64,000 bases of DNA from Bradyrhizobium erythrophlei (lineage in GTDB: Bacteria; Pseudomonadota; Alphaproteobacteria; Rhizobiales; Xanthobacteraceae): positions 3,658,001 to 3,722,000 of the forward strand of contig NZ_LT670817.1 in NCBI RefSeq assembly GCF_900129425.1. Reading direction: 5' to 3'. The translations under genes were made by a program, and so were the position numbers. The notes under the pieces are model-generated. The model did no database searches. It saw only the letters and a program-made list of their open reading frames with translations, and was not told where the DNA came from. How positions within the stretch are numbered: the first letter of the stretch is position 1; every line of letters starts with the position of its first letter. Positions 51,898 to 59,846 of the stretch are shown here, piece after piece.

Positions 51898-52560
51898 ATG
51901 GGGTCGGACGGATTTGAGTCCAAGAAGCTCGGGGGCCCGCCAGGCGGGACCGGACCGAACAGGCTTGGACCGAGCGAATTTGCAGGCGGCGCCGAGCGCG
52001 ATCCCGCCTTCGATGCGTTGTCGGGCCTTGGCGAGGCCGCGGCCAACCTTGTCGAAATCTCCGGTGTCATCAAATGGTTCGATGCATCAAAGGGCTACGG
52101 CTTTATCGTTCCTGACAATGGCTGGCCGGATGTGCTTTTGCACGTCACGGTGCTTAGGCGCGACGGCTATCAAACCGCCTATGAAGGTGCACGGCTGGTC
52201 TGTGAATGTGTGCAGCGCGCCAAGGGTTATCAGGCGTTCCGGATTCTATCGATGGACGAATCCACCGCGATCCATCCGGCGCAAATGCTGCCGCCGCGGA
52301 CCCATGTCAGCGTCACTCCGACCAGCGGTCTGGAGCGGGCCCAGGTTAAGTGGTTCAACCGGCTGCGCGGATTCGGTTTCCTCACCTGCGGCGAGGGCAC
52401 GCCGGATATTTTCGTGCACATGGAGACATTGCGCCGGTTCGGGATGACGGAACTGCGCCCCGGCCAGTACGTGCTGGTGCGGTTCGGGCCCGGCTCCAAG
52501 GGCATGATGGCTGCCGAAATTCAGCCGGAAGCCGGCTCGCCTGGCCTGTCGTCGCACTGA
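51898..52560 (+). CDS. Protein with two cold-shock domains
   Basis: The protein has 220 residues from ATG 51898 (GAGG 11 bases upstream); a GTG at 51883 is the alternative. After a Gly/Pro-rich N-terminus (about 45 residues) come two cold-shock domains: GVIKWFDASKGYGFIVPDNG and VKWFNRLRGFGFLTCGEGTP, each with RNP-1-like aromatic motifs. This double-CSD build is typical of alphaproteobacteria such as Caulobacter CspD-type. The role is binding single-stranded RNA/DNA; regulation in stationary phase is known for some relatives. Confidence 0.92.
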   Translation: MGSDGFESKKLGGPPGGTGPNRLGPSEFAGGAERDPAFDALSGLGEAAANLVEISGVIKWFDASKGYGFIVPDNGWPDVLLHVTVLRRDGYQTAYEGARLVCECVQRAKGYQAFRILSMDESTAIHPAQMLPPRTHVSVTPTSGLERAQVKWFNRLRGFGFLTCGEGTPDIFVHMETLRRFGMTELRPGQYVLVRFGPGSKGMMAAEIQPEAGSPGLSSH

Positions 52561-52719
52561 TTGCGGCGCCTTTCCAACGCCTCTCGAAACACAAATCCGG
52601 TCCGGCGCCAAAAATCGCGCCGGGAGCCGGTTCCCATGGTCTGGTATTTGCCACGATCATCGGGCTAGGGTCGGTGTGTGCGTAAGCGAAATCCTTCACG
52701 GCTGAGGTAAGCGTTGGTC

Positions 52720-53211
52720 ATGAGTTTTTGTCGAGGTGTTGGTCGGCTTCGCTTGCGGGCGCGGCTTTGGGTTTGCGTGGCCGCCACGGTCGCGTTTTTT
52801 GCTTTCACGGGCTCCGGCGCACGGGCGGAGAGCGTCCAGCCGCTCGAGATCGTCACCAAGACAGGCGTGCAGGTTTTCTCGGTCGAGGTGGCAACGACCG
52901 AACAAGAGAAGGAAACCGGGCTGATGTACCGCAAGGAACTGGCGGACGGGAAGGGGATGCTGTTCGATTTCTCGCCCGAACAGGAAGTCTCGATGTGGAT
53001 GAAGAATACCTACATCTCGCTCGACATGATTTTCATCCGGGCCGATGGCCGGATCCTGCGCATAGCCGAGAATACCGAGCCGCTATCGACCAAGATCATC
53101 CCGTCGCGGGGACTGGCTAAGGGCGTGCTGGAGGTGATCGCGGGCACGGCAAAAAAATACGGCATCGAACCCGGCGACCGCGTCGGGAATCCCCTCTTTA
53201 ACGGCCATTGA
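52720..53211 (+). CDS. DUF192 exported protein
   Basis: The protein has 163 residues from ATG 52720 (a TTG two codons earlier is possible). It begins with an N-terminal signal/anchor (ARLWVCVAATVAFFAFTGSG, cleavage near ARAES). The DUF192 core follows: VEVATTEQEKETGLMYRKEL, MLFDFSPEQEVSMWMKNTYI and LDMIFIRADGRILRIAENTE. DUF192 proteins are small beta-barrels found across bacteria and archaea, of uncertain function. It is followed by a tRNA-Pro gene. Confidence 0.92.
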   Translation: MSFCRGVGRLRLRARLWVCVAATVAFFAFTGSGARAESVQPLEIVTKTGVQVFSVEVATTEQEKETGLMYRKELADGKGMLFDFSPEQEVSMWMKNTYISLDMIFIRADGRILRIAENTEPLSTKIIPSRGLAKGVLEVIAGTAKKYGIEPGDRVGNPLFNGH

Positions 53212-53273
53212 GGCCGCTGCCGTGCCTTGCTGGCCGCGCTTTAAGCGTGTATCGACGTCGTTTCCGAGATTAT

Positions 53274-53350
53274 CGGGGTATAGCGCAGCCTGGTAGCGCG
53301 GCAGTTTTGGGTACTGCAGGTCGTTGGTTCGAATCCAGCTGCCCCGACCA
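53274..53350 (+). tRNA. tRNA-Pro (anticodon TGG), CCA encoded
   Basis: The sequence has acceptor stem CGGGGTA/TGCCCCG, D-arm AGCGCAGCCTGGTAGCGC, anticodon loop TTTTGGG (TGG), T-arm GTTGGTTCGAATCCAGC, discriminator A and encoded CCA at 53348-53350. Stems are complete. Its 3' end borders the catabolic region. Confidence 0.97.
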
Positions 53351-53700
53351 ACTAACCTATTGCTTCCCCTCGCTGCGATTCTGACATTTTGAGCCTGAAT
53401 CTGACATGCGATTCTGACGTTATTCTCCACTAACAAAATCTTCAACGCGTGCGACGAACGCCCCGTGAGCGTCGACGCCGACGGCGGCATGCCTGGTGCG
53501 ATGTCGAGCCGGTTGCCGGCGACGGATCGTACCAAGTGCAGTCAGAACGGCGGCAGGCCAGCCGCCGTCGGCGCGCATATCGTTGAGAGAGTGCGCCAGC
53601 GATAATCCATTCACGCTGACATCGCGACGTGCAGCAGCAGCCCATCGCGCATTAGTCCGGCCTTTTTCCGGTAATCCTCAATGTAACAGAACGAGAAATA
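53351..53700. other. Gene-free junction between tRNA-Pro and the catabolic locus
   Basis: No convincing gene. Just after the tRNA, GCGATTCTGAC is repeated twice with a related AATCTGAC between (53375-53420). A minus-strand frame of 64 codons (53420-53614) has coding-like composition but no recognisable family. It could be the decayed remainder of an inserted element. Confidence 0.45.
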
Positions 53701-53729
53701 TTCACAGTTATGAAAAATTCATATATAAT
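53701..53729 (+). promoter_or_regulatory. Promoter of the DMGDH-like gene with embedded operator palindrome
   Basis: TTCACA (53701-53706), 17 bases, TATAAT (53724-53729) fit a sigma-70 promoter. The spacer holds a perfect inverted repeat TATGAA-AAA-TTCATA (53709-53723), a likely operator where a regulator would block RNA polymerase. An XRE-cupin regulator gene downstream is the obvious candidate. Confidence 0.7.
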
Positions 53730-53759
53730 TTCATAGTGCATTTTCCAAGCGAGGCTGGT

Positions 53760-56243
53760 GTGAACGCTATTCCAAAGCAAGCTCAAGTAGTTATCGTTGG
53801 TGGCGGCATCGTGGGATGCAGCGTGGCGTATCACCTCGCGCTTCGCGGCTTCAAAGATGTCGTCTTGCTGGAGCGCAAGCAACTCACCTCGGGCACCACC
53901 TGGCACGCGGCGGGACTCGTCGGTCAATTAAGGGCCACCCATAATCTGACGCGTCTTGCGCAGTACACGACCGAACTCTACGCCACGCTCGAACAGGTCT
54001 CGGGCCAAGCTACCGGCTTTCGCCAGGTTGGTTCGCTCGCACTCGCGTCGAACGGCGAGCGCTTTGAAGAACTGAAGAGAGGCGCGTCGATGGCCAGGTG
54101 TTTTGGCCTCGACGTCAATGTGCTCACCCCCGAGCAGGCAAGTTCGCTGTGGCCTCTGCTGGACGCCACCGATCTCGTAGGTGCCGTTCATCTTCCTCGC
54201 GACGGTCAAACCAATCCGATCGATACCACGCAGGCCTTGGCAAAAGCCGCCAAGGCCGGCGGGGCGCGGATCTTCGAGAACGAGAAGGTTATGCAGATCA
54301 TCATCGAGAATGGCGTCGCAAAGGGAGTTCGGACCTCCCGTGGTGAAATTCGCAGCGAGTTTGTCGTAAACTGCGCGGGCATGTGGGCCCAGGAACTGGG
54401 GGCTTCCGCCGGAACGACAGTGCCGCTGCATGCGGCCGAGCATTTCTACATCGTCACCGAACCGATTGCCGGATTGCCAAAAAACCTTCCGGTGCTGCGC
54501 GATGCCGATTCCTGCGCGTATTTCAAGGAAGATGCCGGCAAGCTGCTGGTCGGATGGTTCGAGCCGATCGCCAAGCCATGGGGCCAGACCGGCATTCCCG
54601 AAAGCTTCGAGTTCGAGACGCTGCCCAACGATCTGGAACATATCGAGCCGCTACTGGAGGCGGCTGTGCGCCGGGTCCCCGTGCTGGGACAAGCAGGCAT
54701 CCAGCTGTTCTTCAACGGTCCCGAGAGTTTTACTCCCGACGACCGTTATCTGCTGGGCGAAACGCCGGAGGTGCGCAATCTCTATGTCGCGGCCGGTTTC
54801 AATTCGATCGGCATCCAGTCCGCGGGCGGCGCAGGAAAGGTGCTGGCCGACTGGATCGTCGACGGCCATCCTCCGATGGATCTGTGGGACGTGGATATAC
54901 GTCGCATGATGCCGTTCCAGCGCAACCGCAAATATCTGAAGGATCGGACCGTCGAGGCGCTCGGCCTGCTGTACGCCATGCACTGGCCCTTTCGACAGCC
55001 GGAATCCGCGCGTGGTGTCCGCCGTTCCTCGCTTCACGATCGGCTCAAGGCCAGAGGTGCTTGCTTCGGCGAGCTTGCCGGCTGGGAGCGGGCCAACTGG
55101 TTCGCGCCGGAAGGTGTCGAGCCGAGCTACCAATACAGCTTTGCGCGGCAAAACTGGTTCGACTATTCCTCAGCGGAGCATCGCGCGACTCGAGAATCGG
55201 TTGCGTTGTTCGATCAGTCCTCGTTCGGCAAGTTTGTTCTCGAGGGCGCCGATGCCGAAACTGTGCTGAACAATATCTGCGCCAATAACGTCGCGGTTGC
55301 GGCGGGACAGATCGTCTACACGCAATGGCTCAACGAGCGCGGCGGAATCGAAGCAGATCTGACGGTGACGCGCGAAGCCGAGGACCGGTATCTGATCGTG
55401 ACCGCGGCGGCGACCCAAACGCGGGATTTCGCCTGGCTCAAGCGTAATATTCCCGCCGGCGCGCGCGCGGTGGCCTACGACATCACCTCGGCTTACGCGG
55501 TGCTGGGGTTGATGGGGCCGGACTCGCGCACGGTGCTGTCGCGAGTGACCGATGCCGATCTGTCAAACGGGGCTTTCCCGTTCGGAACGTCACGGCTCAT
55601 TGACCTCGGCTATGCGCGGGTGCGGGCAAGCCGCATCACCTATGTCGGAGAGCTCGGCTGGGAAATCTACGTTCCGACCGAATTCTCGCAAGGCGTCTTC
55701 GATGTGCTGTGCGAGGAGGGCGCCGCCAGCAACATCAAGCTGGCCGGCTATCACGCGATGAACTCGTTGCGTACTGAGAAGGCCTATCGGCATTGGGGAC
55801 ATGACATCACAGATGAAGACACGCCGCTGGAGGCCGGTCTCGGATTCGCGGTCGCCTGGTCGAAGCCGGGATTCATCGGAAAGGACGCTCTTCAACGTCA
55901 GCGCGATGCCGGGCTCAAGCGGCGGCTGCTGCAGTTTTCTTTGGAAGATTCGCAACGCCTGCTCTATCACAACGAGCCGATCTGGCGGGACGGGGTTATC
56001 GCGGGCCGCATCACTTCCGGCATGTTCGGGCACACGATCGGCAAGTCCCTGGGGATGGGATACGTCGAAAATCACGGAGGGGTCGTCGATACAGCCTTCG
56101 TCAAGGCGGGGAACTATGAGATCGAAGTCGCCGGCGAACGCATCAAGGCCACTGCAAGCCTGAGCGCGCCTTATGATCCGAAGAACCTGAAGGTAAAGGA
56201 TGTAGCCGATCAAGACTTGGCAAAACTGCCGGTGACATCCTGA
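53760..56243 (+). CDS. FAD-dependent dimethylglycine/sarcosine dehydrogenase-like protein
   Basis: The protein has 827 residues from GTG 53760 (GAGG five bases upstream). The open frame extends further upstream but crosses the promoter. Domains: DAO/FAD (VVIVGGGIVGCSVAYHL; H49 in TTWHAAGL is the position of the covalent histidyl-FAD in the family), FAO_M middle, then GCV_T and GCV_T_C (YDITSAYAVLGLMGPDSR and AGYHAMNSLRTEKAYRHW), where tetrahydrofolate accepts the methyl group. It would oxidise an N-methylated glycine such as sarcosine or dimethylglycine. Neighbours hyuAB and the XRE-cupin regulator agree with an N-methyl-amino acid or amide pathway. Confidence 0.9.
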   Translation: MNAIPKQAQVVIVGGGIVGCSVAYHLALRGFKDVVLLERKQLTSGTTWHAAGLVGQLRATHNLTRLAQYTTELYATLEQVSGQATGFRQVGSLALASNGERFEELKRGASMARCFGLDVNVLTPEQASSLWPLLDATDLVGAVHLPRDGQTNPIDTTQALAKAAKAGGARIFENEKVMQIIIENGVAKGVRTSRGEIRSEFVVNCAGMWAQELGASAGTTVPLHAAEHFYIVTEPIAGLPKNLPVLRDADSCAYFKEDAGKLLVGWFEPIAKPWGQTGIPESFEFETLPNDLEHIEPLLEAAVRRVPVLGQAGIQLFFNGPESFTPDDRYLLGETPEVRNLYVAAGFNSIGIQSAGGAGKVLADWIVDGHPPMDLWDVDIRRMMPFQRNRKYLKDRTVEALGLLYAMHWPFRQPESARGVRRSSLHDRLKARGACFGELAGWERANWFAPEGVEPSYQYSFARQNWFDYSSAEHRATRESVALFDQSSFGKFVLEGADAETVLNNICANNVAVAAGQIVYTQWLNERGGIEADLTVTREAEDRYLIVTAAATQTRDFAWLKRNIPAGARAVAYDITSAYAVLGLMGPDSRTVLSRVTDADLSNGAFPFGTSRLIDLGYARVRASRITYVGELGWEIYVPTEFSQGVFDVLCEEGAASNIKLAGYHAMNSLRTEKAYRHWGHDITDEDTPLEAGLGFAVAWSKPGFIGKDALQRQRDAGLKRRLLQFSLEDSQRLLYHNEPIWRDGVIAGRITSGMFGHTIGKSLGMGYVENHGGVVDTAFVKAGNYEIEVAGERIKATASLSAPYDPKNLKVKDVADQDLAKLPVTS

Positions 56244-56351
56244 TGGGCGAGACGCAAGCGGTGGGCAGTTCGAATATCGCGCTGCGAGATTGCCAGCGCC
56301 TGCACCCCGCGGTCCTTTTGGGGTGCATGGCGAGCGGCAAGGCCGCGTATC

Positions 56352-56975
56352 TCAATAATGCGGCGGGGTGATAACCCAGATCACCTTGGTCGCGATCTTG
56401 CCCGGATTGCTGCAGCGATGAATGCTGGTGCTCTTGAAGGCGAAACTGTCACCCTCTTCCAGCCGGAATGATTTTCCGTCAACCACAAGATCGAGGACGC
56501 CTGCCGTCACGATGCCCGCCTCGGCGCCATCGTGGCTGTAGTCGCCGCTGTCCGCGCCCGGTGCGATCGTGCTCAGCAGTAATTCCAGCGGTCCGCCCAG
56601 GTTGGGAGAGAGAAGTTCCTCGACAATGCCGAGGCCGGTAAATGTGAGCTGTCGCCGGTTTGCCTTGCGAACGATGATGTCGCGTTCTTCCGACGCGCTG
56701 TTGGCATTGCCCTGGAAGAACCAGTTCATCTGAACGCCGAGCACATCGCTCAGTTTCTTCAGCACACCGATCGGCAGTTTGGATTGATTTCGCTCGATCT
56801 GGCTCAGATACCCGACTGAGACGCCGGCCTGGGTCGCAACCTCGTTCAGCGTCAGGCCCTTGATCTTCCTCAATTCGCGGATCTGGCCGCCGATCGCTTC
56901 TCCAGGATCGGTCTGGCCTGCCGTGGGAGCATTGGTCGACCATTCTTCGGAGCTTTGAAGCGAACGTACGGCCAT
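56352..56975 (-). CDS. XRE-family transcriptional regulator with C-terminal cupin (PuuR/SutR-like)
   Basis: The protein has 207 residues from ATG 56975 (AGGAG upstream); a longer frame to 57131 is not supported. HTH_3 at about 30-85: IRELRKIKGLTLNEVATQAG, then VSVGYLSQIERNQSKLPI. The cupin covers 125-205: YSHDGAEAGIVTAGVLDLVV, DGKSFRLEEGDSFAFKSTSI. Regulators of this type often control polyamine, dimethylglycine or sarcosine catabolism and bind a small amine-type ligand in the cupin. It is convergent with the DMGDH-like gene and divergent from hyuAB. Confidence 0.94.
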   Translation of the reverse strand: MAVRSLQSSEEWSTNAPTAGQTDPGEAIGGQIRELRKIKGLTLNEVATQAGVSVGYLSQIERNQSKLPIGVLKKLSDVLGVQMNWFFQGNANSASEERDIIVRKANRRQLTFTGLGIVEELLSPNLGGPLELLLSTIAPGADSGDYSHDGAEAGIVTAGVLDLVVDGKSFRLEEGDSFAFKSTSIHRCSNPGKIATKVIWVITPPHY

Positions 56976-57680
56976 GATGATAAGTCGCTCCTCGGTCAAG
57001 TCAGCAAGGTCAGCGCGGTACGGGGCAACTTGATTTCCAAACCGCTGCTGCGGCTGCGATGCCTTCATAAGGCACTCGTATCGGGTGCTGTATGTGTATC
57101 TCAATTGTGAAAAAATGACACATATTTTCACGGATGCAGACGCAGATCGTGCAAAAGTTCCTGCTTGTTTCCATCATTTGCAGCCGCGTTCGCCGGAGCG
57201 CCGCCATCCGCGCTCGGGCGCGCCGCCGAGGCTGTCGCTGAAGCGATCCTGGATGCGCATCAGCGAGTATCCGCGGCCAGCGTGACAATTCACATGCCGC
57301 ACGCGTCGATACCGGCGATGTTCGATGGTGTCGGCACGACCATCGTTCGCAGCCGCTCCCTTCGTTGATCGGTGTTGCAAGCAGTCCATCACGGTCGGCG
57401 GGTTGCGCAGATGCCGATCCCTCGAAATGTTGCATACATCCAGTCGTTGCGGGCGGATGGGTGCGATTTAGCACCGGTCGCACTCTACACGATCATACTT
57501 GAACGGCAGTTGATCGATGCCTCAGTCCGCGAAGTCAAGATTTCGATCCGATAGCGCTGCTCGCCCGTGTCGGCTTCGTCCTCGTGACCAAGTCCGGCTT
57601 GCCTGCGAGAACGTCTCGGAATTCGTTGCGCTCGCCAGGGCGTCACCCGGCAAGACCAGGGGTTACGTGCGGTGAGCGCC
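56976..57680. other. Regulatory spacer between the XRE-cupin and hyuA genes
   Basis: About 700 bases without a gene. GTGAAAA (57107-57113) and TTTTCAC (57125-57131) form an inverted repeat in an AT-rich part upstream of the regulator gene, similar in half-site (TGAA/TTCA) to the palindrome before the DMGDH-like gene. The remainder holds only short frames. Confidence 0.5.
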
Positions 57681-57718
57681 TTGACTCCCGCCGAAAAATA
57701 TTCTAACTATTTAGTTAG
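57681..57718 (+). promoter_or_regulatory. Probable hyuA promoter with TetR/GntR-type operator
   Basis: TTGACT (57681-57686), 18 bases, AACTAT (57705-57710) fit a weak sigma-70 promoter. A perfect inverted repeat CTAACTA-TT-TAGTTAG (57703-57718) covers the -10 element, 40 bases before the hyuA start. The binding protein is not encoded nearby. Confidence 0.65.
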
Positions 57719-57757
57719 TTTTGCAGGTGGCATCTAGAAGACTGGTAGCGGGGGCAC

Positions 57758-59839
57758 GTGAGTTACAGGGTCGGTGTCGATATCGGCGGCACGTTCACGG
57801 ATATCGTTTTCACCGGAGAAGATGGCAACGTGACCGCGATGAAAATCGCGAGCACACCGGATGATTACAGCCGCGCGGTTCTCGATGGCATCATGGCCAC
57901 CATTGCCCGGCTCGGCATCTCGCCGAGCGAAGTGAGCGAGATCGGCCACGGCTTCACCATAGCGACCAACGCTATTCTGGAAGGCAAGGGCGCCAAGACC
58001 GCGCTCATCACGACCAAGGGATTCCGGGACGTTCTCGAATTTCGCCGCAACCGCGTGCCGCGTCTCTACGACCTCTATTACGAAAAGCCCGCGGCGTTGG
58101 TGCCGCGCAATCTTCGTTACGAGGTGACGGAACGCGTAAATTCAGGCGGTGAGGTGATCATTCCGCTTGCGATCGACGATGTGAATCACGTCATTGACAT
58201 GCTTTTGAAAGAAAATGTCCAATCGGTCGCGATCTGTCTGCTGCATTCCTATGTCAATGGCGACCACGAGCGAACGATCTCGGATGTTATTCTGAAGCGC
58301 GCGCCGAACCTGGTGCAAACGCTTTCAAGCGACCTTCTGCCGATCATCAAGGAATATGAGCGGACGAGCTCGACGGTCATCAATTCCTACATTCGGCCTG
58401 TTGTCGAACGTTATCTTGCCCGCCTGACTGACGGCCTTGCGGAGAGGGGCATCAAAACCCCGGTTGGCGTGATGCAGTCCAACGGTGGATTGTCCACGCC
58501 GGCGACGGCAAGCCTGCGTCCGGCTTTCTGTATCGAGTCCGGTCCGGCTGCGGGTGTGATTGGCGCATTCCATTTGGCCAAGCACGGCAATTTCGGCGAC
58601 GTCATCACGCTCGATATGGGCGGCACCACCGCCAAAGCGACGATCATCGAAAAGAATACGGTTTTGAAGTCGCAGGAATATGAAGTTGGGGCTGGCCTCA
58701 ATGTGGGCCACCGCCTCCTGCGCGGAGCCGGGCATATTGTCAGTGTTCCTGCAATTGACATTGCGGAAGTCGGGGCAGGTGGCGGCAGCATTGCCCGCGT
58801 GGATGACGCCGGTTCGCTCCGAGTCGGGCCGCAAAGTGCTGGCGCCGATCCGGGACCCGCCTGCTACAGCCGCAACGGGCAGGACGCCGCCGTCACGGAT
58901 GCCAACGCTTTGCTCGGCTATATCAACCCGGCCGCGCTTCTGGGTGGCGATTTCACGCTCAACGTGGAGCTTGCCGCCAAAGCCATCCGGAAACACGTTG
59001 CGGAACCGCTCGGGCTGTCCGACGTCGAAGCGGCCTACGGAATTCACAGCCTGGCGAACTCGAACATGAGCCGCGCGCTGAAAGCGGTTTCGAGCGAGCG
59101 TGGTCGTGATCCCCGGCGATTTAGTCTGTTCGCCTTCGGCGGCGGCGGGCCCGTTCACGCGATCGGACTCGCTGAAATGCTCGGCATGAAAAAGGTGATT
59201 GTGCCGCCGCATTCCGGCGTGTTCAGCGCGCTTGGGCTTCTTTTCCCGGAGGTCGAACATCATCTGGTGCGCACGTCGCTAATGACCATCGACGAGAATG
59301 CCGGCCCGAAATTCGCGGCCTTGTTGGCCGCACTTCAGGCCGAGGGTGATGCGGTTCTTGCCGCAGAAGGTTTCGATCAGGCGCAGCGCGAGCTGGAGGC
59401 CTTCGTTGACGTGAAATATGAAGGGCAGGGCACGGGCCTGACGGTTCCGCTGCAGGTTGTGGCTGATCAGGCTCAGGTCTTGAGCGCGCTCGAAAAGCGC
59501 TTCGAGGAAGAGCACGAAACGACGTTCGGCCATGTCGCTCAGGCCAAACGGCAGATCGTGGCGGTTCGCGTCATTGCGCGTGGCCTGTCCAGGCGATCGC
59601 GCATGCCAGCGCATCTCGGCCAGAACGCGGCCACCGGAGCCGCCGGCCGCAAGCGTAAAGCTTATTTCGGCAAGACACACGGATGGATCGAAACCCCCAT
59701 CCTCTCGCGCAGTGACGTCAAAGCAAAAGCGGCGCCGGGGCCGCTTTTGATCGAGGAATACGACACGACGACAGTCGTTCCGCCCGGCTGGACGGCATCG
59801 CTTGGTGATGTCGGAAGCATCATCCTGATGAAGACGTGA
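57758..59839 (+). CDS. hyuA: Hydantoinase/oxoprolinase subunit A (N-methylhydantoinase-like)
   Basis: The protein has 693 residues from GTG 57758. Hydant_A_N with YRVGVDIGGTFTDIVFTG (phosphate-binding), Hydantoinase_A core with VITLDMGGTTAKATIIE and GPACYSRNGQDAAVTDANAL, and the C-terminal domain ending LIEEYDTTTVVPPGW. The ATPase core belongs to the acetate/sugar-kinase/Hsp70 superfamily. HyuA with HyuB hydrolyses a hydantoin or similar ring with ATP; substrates in the family include N-methylhydantoin, 5-oxoproline and acetophenone. The next gene is eight bases downstream. Confidence 0.92.
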   Translation: MSYRVGVDIGGTFTDIVFTGEDGNVTAMKIASTPDDYSRAVLDGIMATIARLGISPSEVSEIGHGFTIATNAILEGKGAKTALITTKGFRDVLEFRRNRVPRLYDLYYEKPAALVPRNLRYEVTERVNSGGEVIIPLAIDDVNHVIDMLLKENVQSVAICLLHSYVNGDHERTISDVILKRAPNLVQTLSSDLLPIIKEYERTSSTVINSYIRPVVERYLARLTDGLAERGIKTPVGVMQSNGGLSTPATASLRPAFCIESGPAAGVIGAFHLAKHGNFGDVITLDMGGTTAKATIIEKNTVLKSQEYEVGAGLNVGHRLLRGAGHIVSVPAIDIAEVGAGGGSIARVDDAGSLRVGPQSAGADPGPACYSRNGQDAAVTDANALLGYINPAALLGGDFTLNVELAAKAIRKHVAEPLGLSDVEAAYGIHSLANSNMSRALKAVSSERGRDPRRFSLFAFGGGGPVHAIGLAEMLGMKKVIVPPHSGVFSALGLLFPEVEHHLVRTSLMTIDENAGPKFAALLAALQAEGDAVLAAEGFDQAQRELEAFVDVKYEGQGTGLTVPLQVVADQAQVLSALEKRFEEEHETTFGHVAQAKRQIVAVRVIARGLSRRSRMPAHLGQNAATGAAGRKRKAYFGKTHGWIETPILSRSDVKAKAAPGPLLIEEYDTTTVVPPGWTASLGDVGSIILMKT

Positions 59840-59846
59840 GGGGCGC

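Noticed and set aside
53083..53535. Minus-strand ORF over tRNA-Pro (contains a SWIRTNDL phrase)
   Set aside because: This phrase is the usual artefact of translating tRNA antisense; no gene there.
53496..53759. Extension of the DMGDH-like protein by 88 residues
   Set aside because: The extension covers the predicted promoter and an AT-rich non-coding segment; GTG 53760 gives the family's N-terminus.
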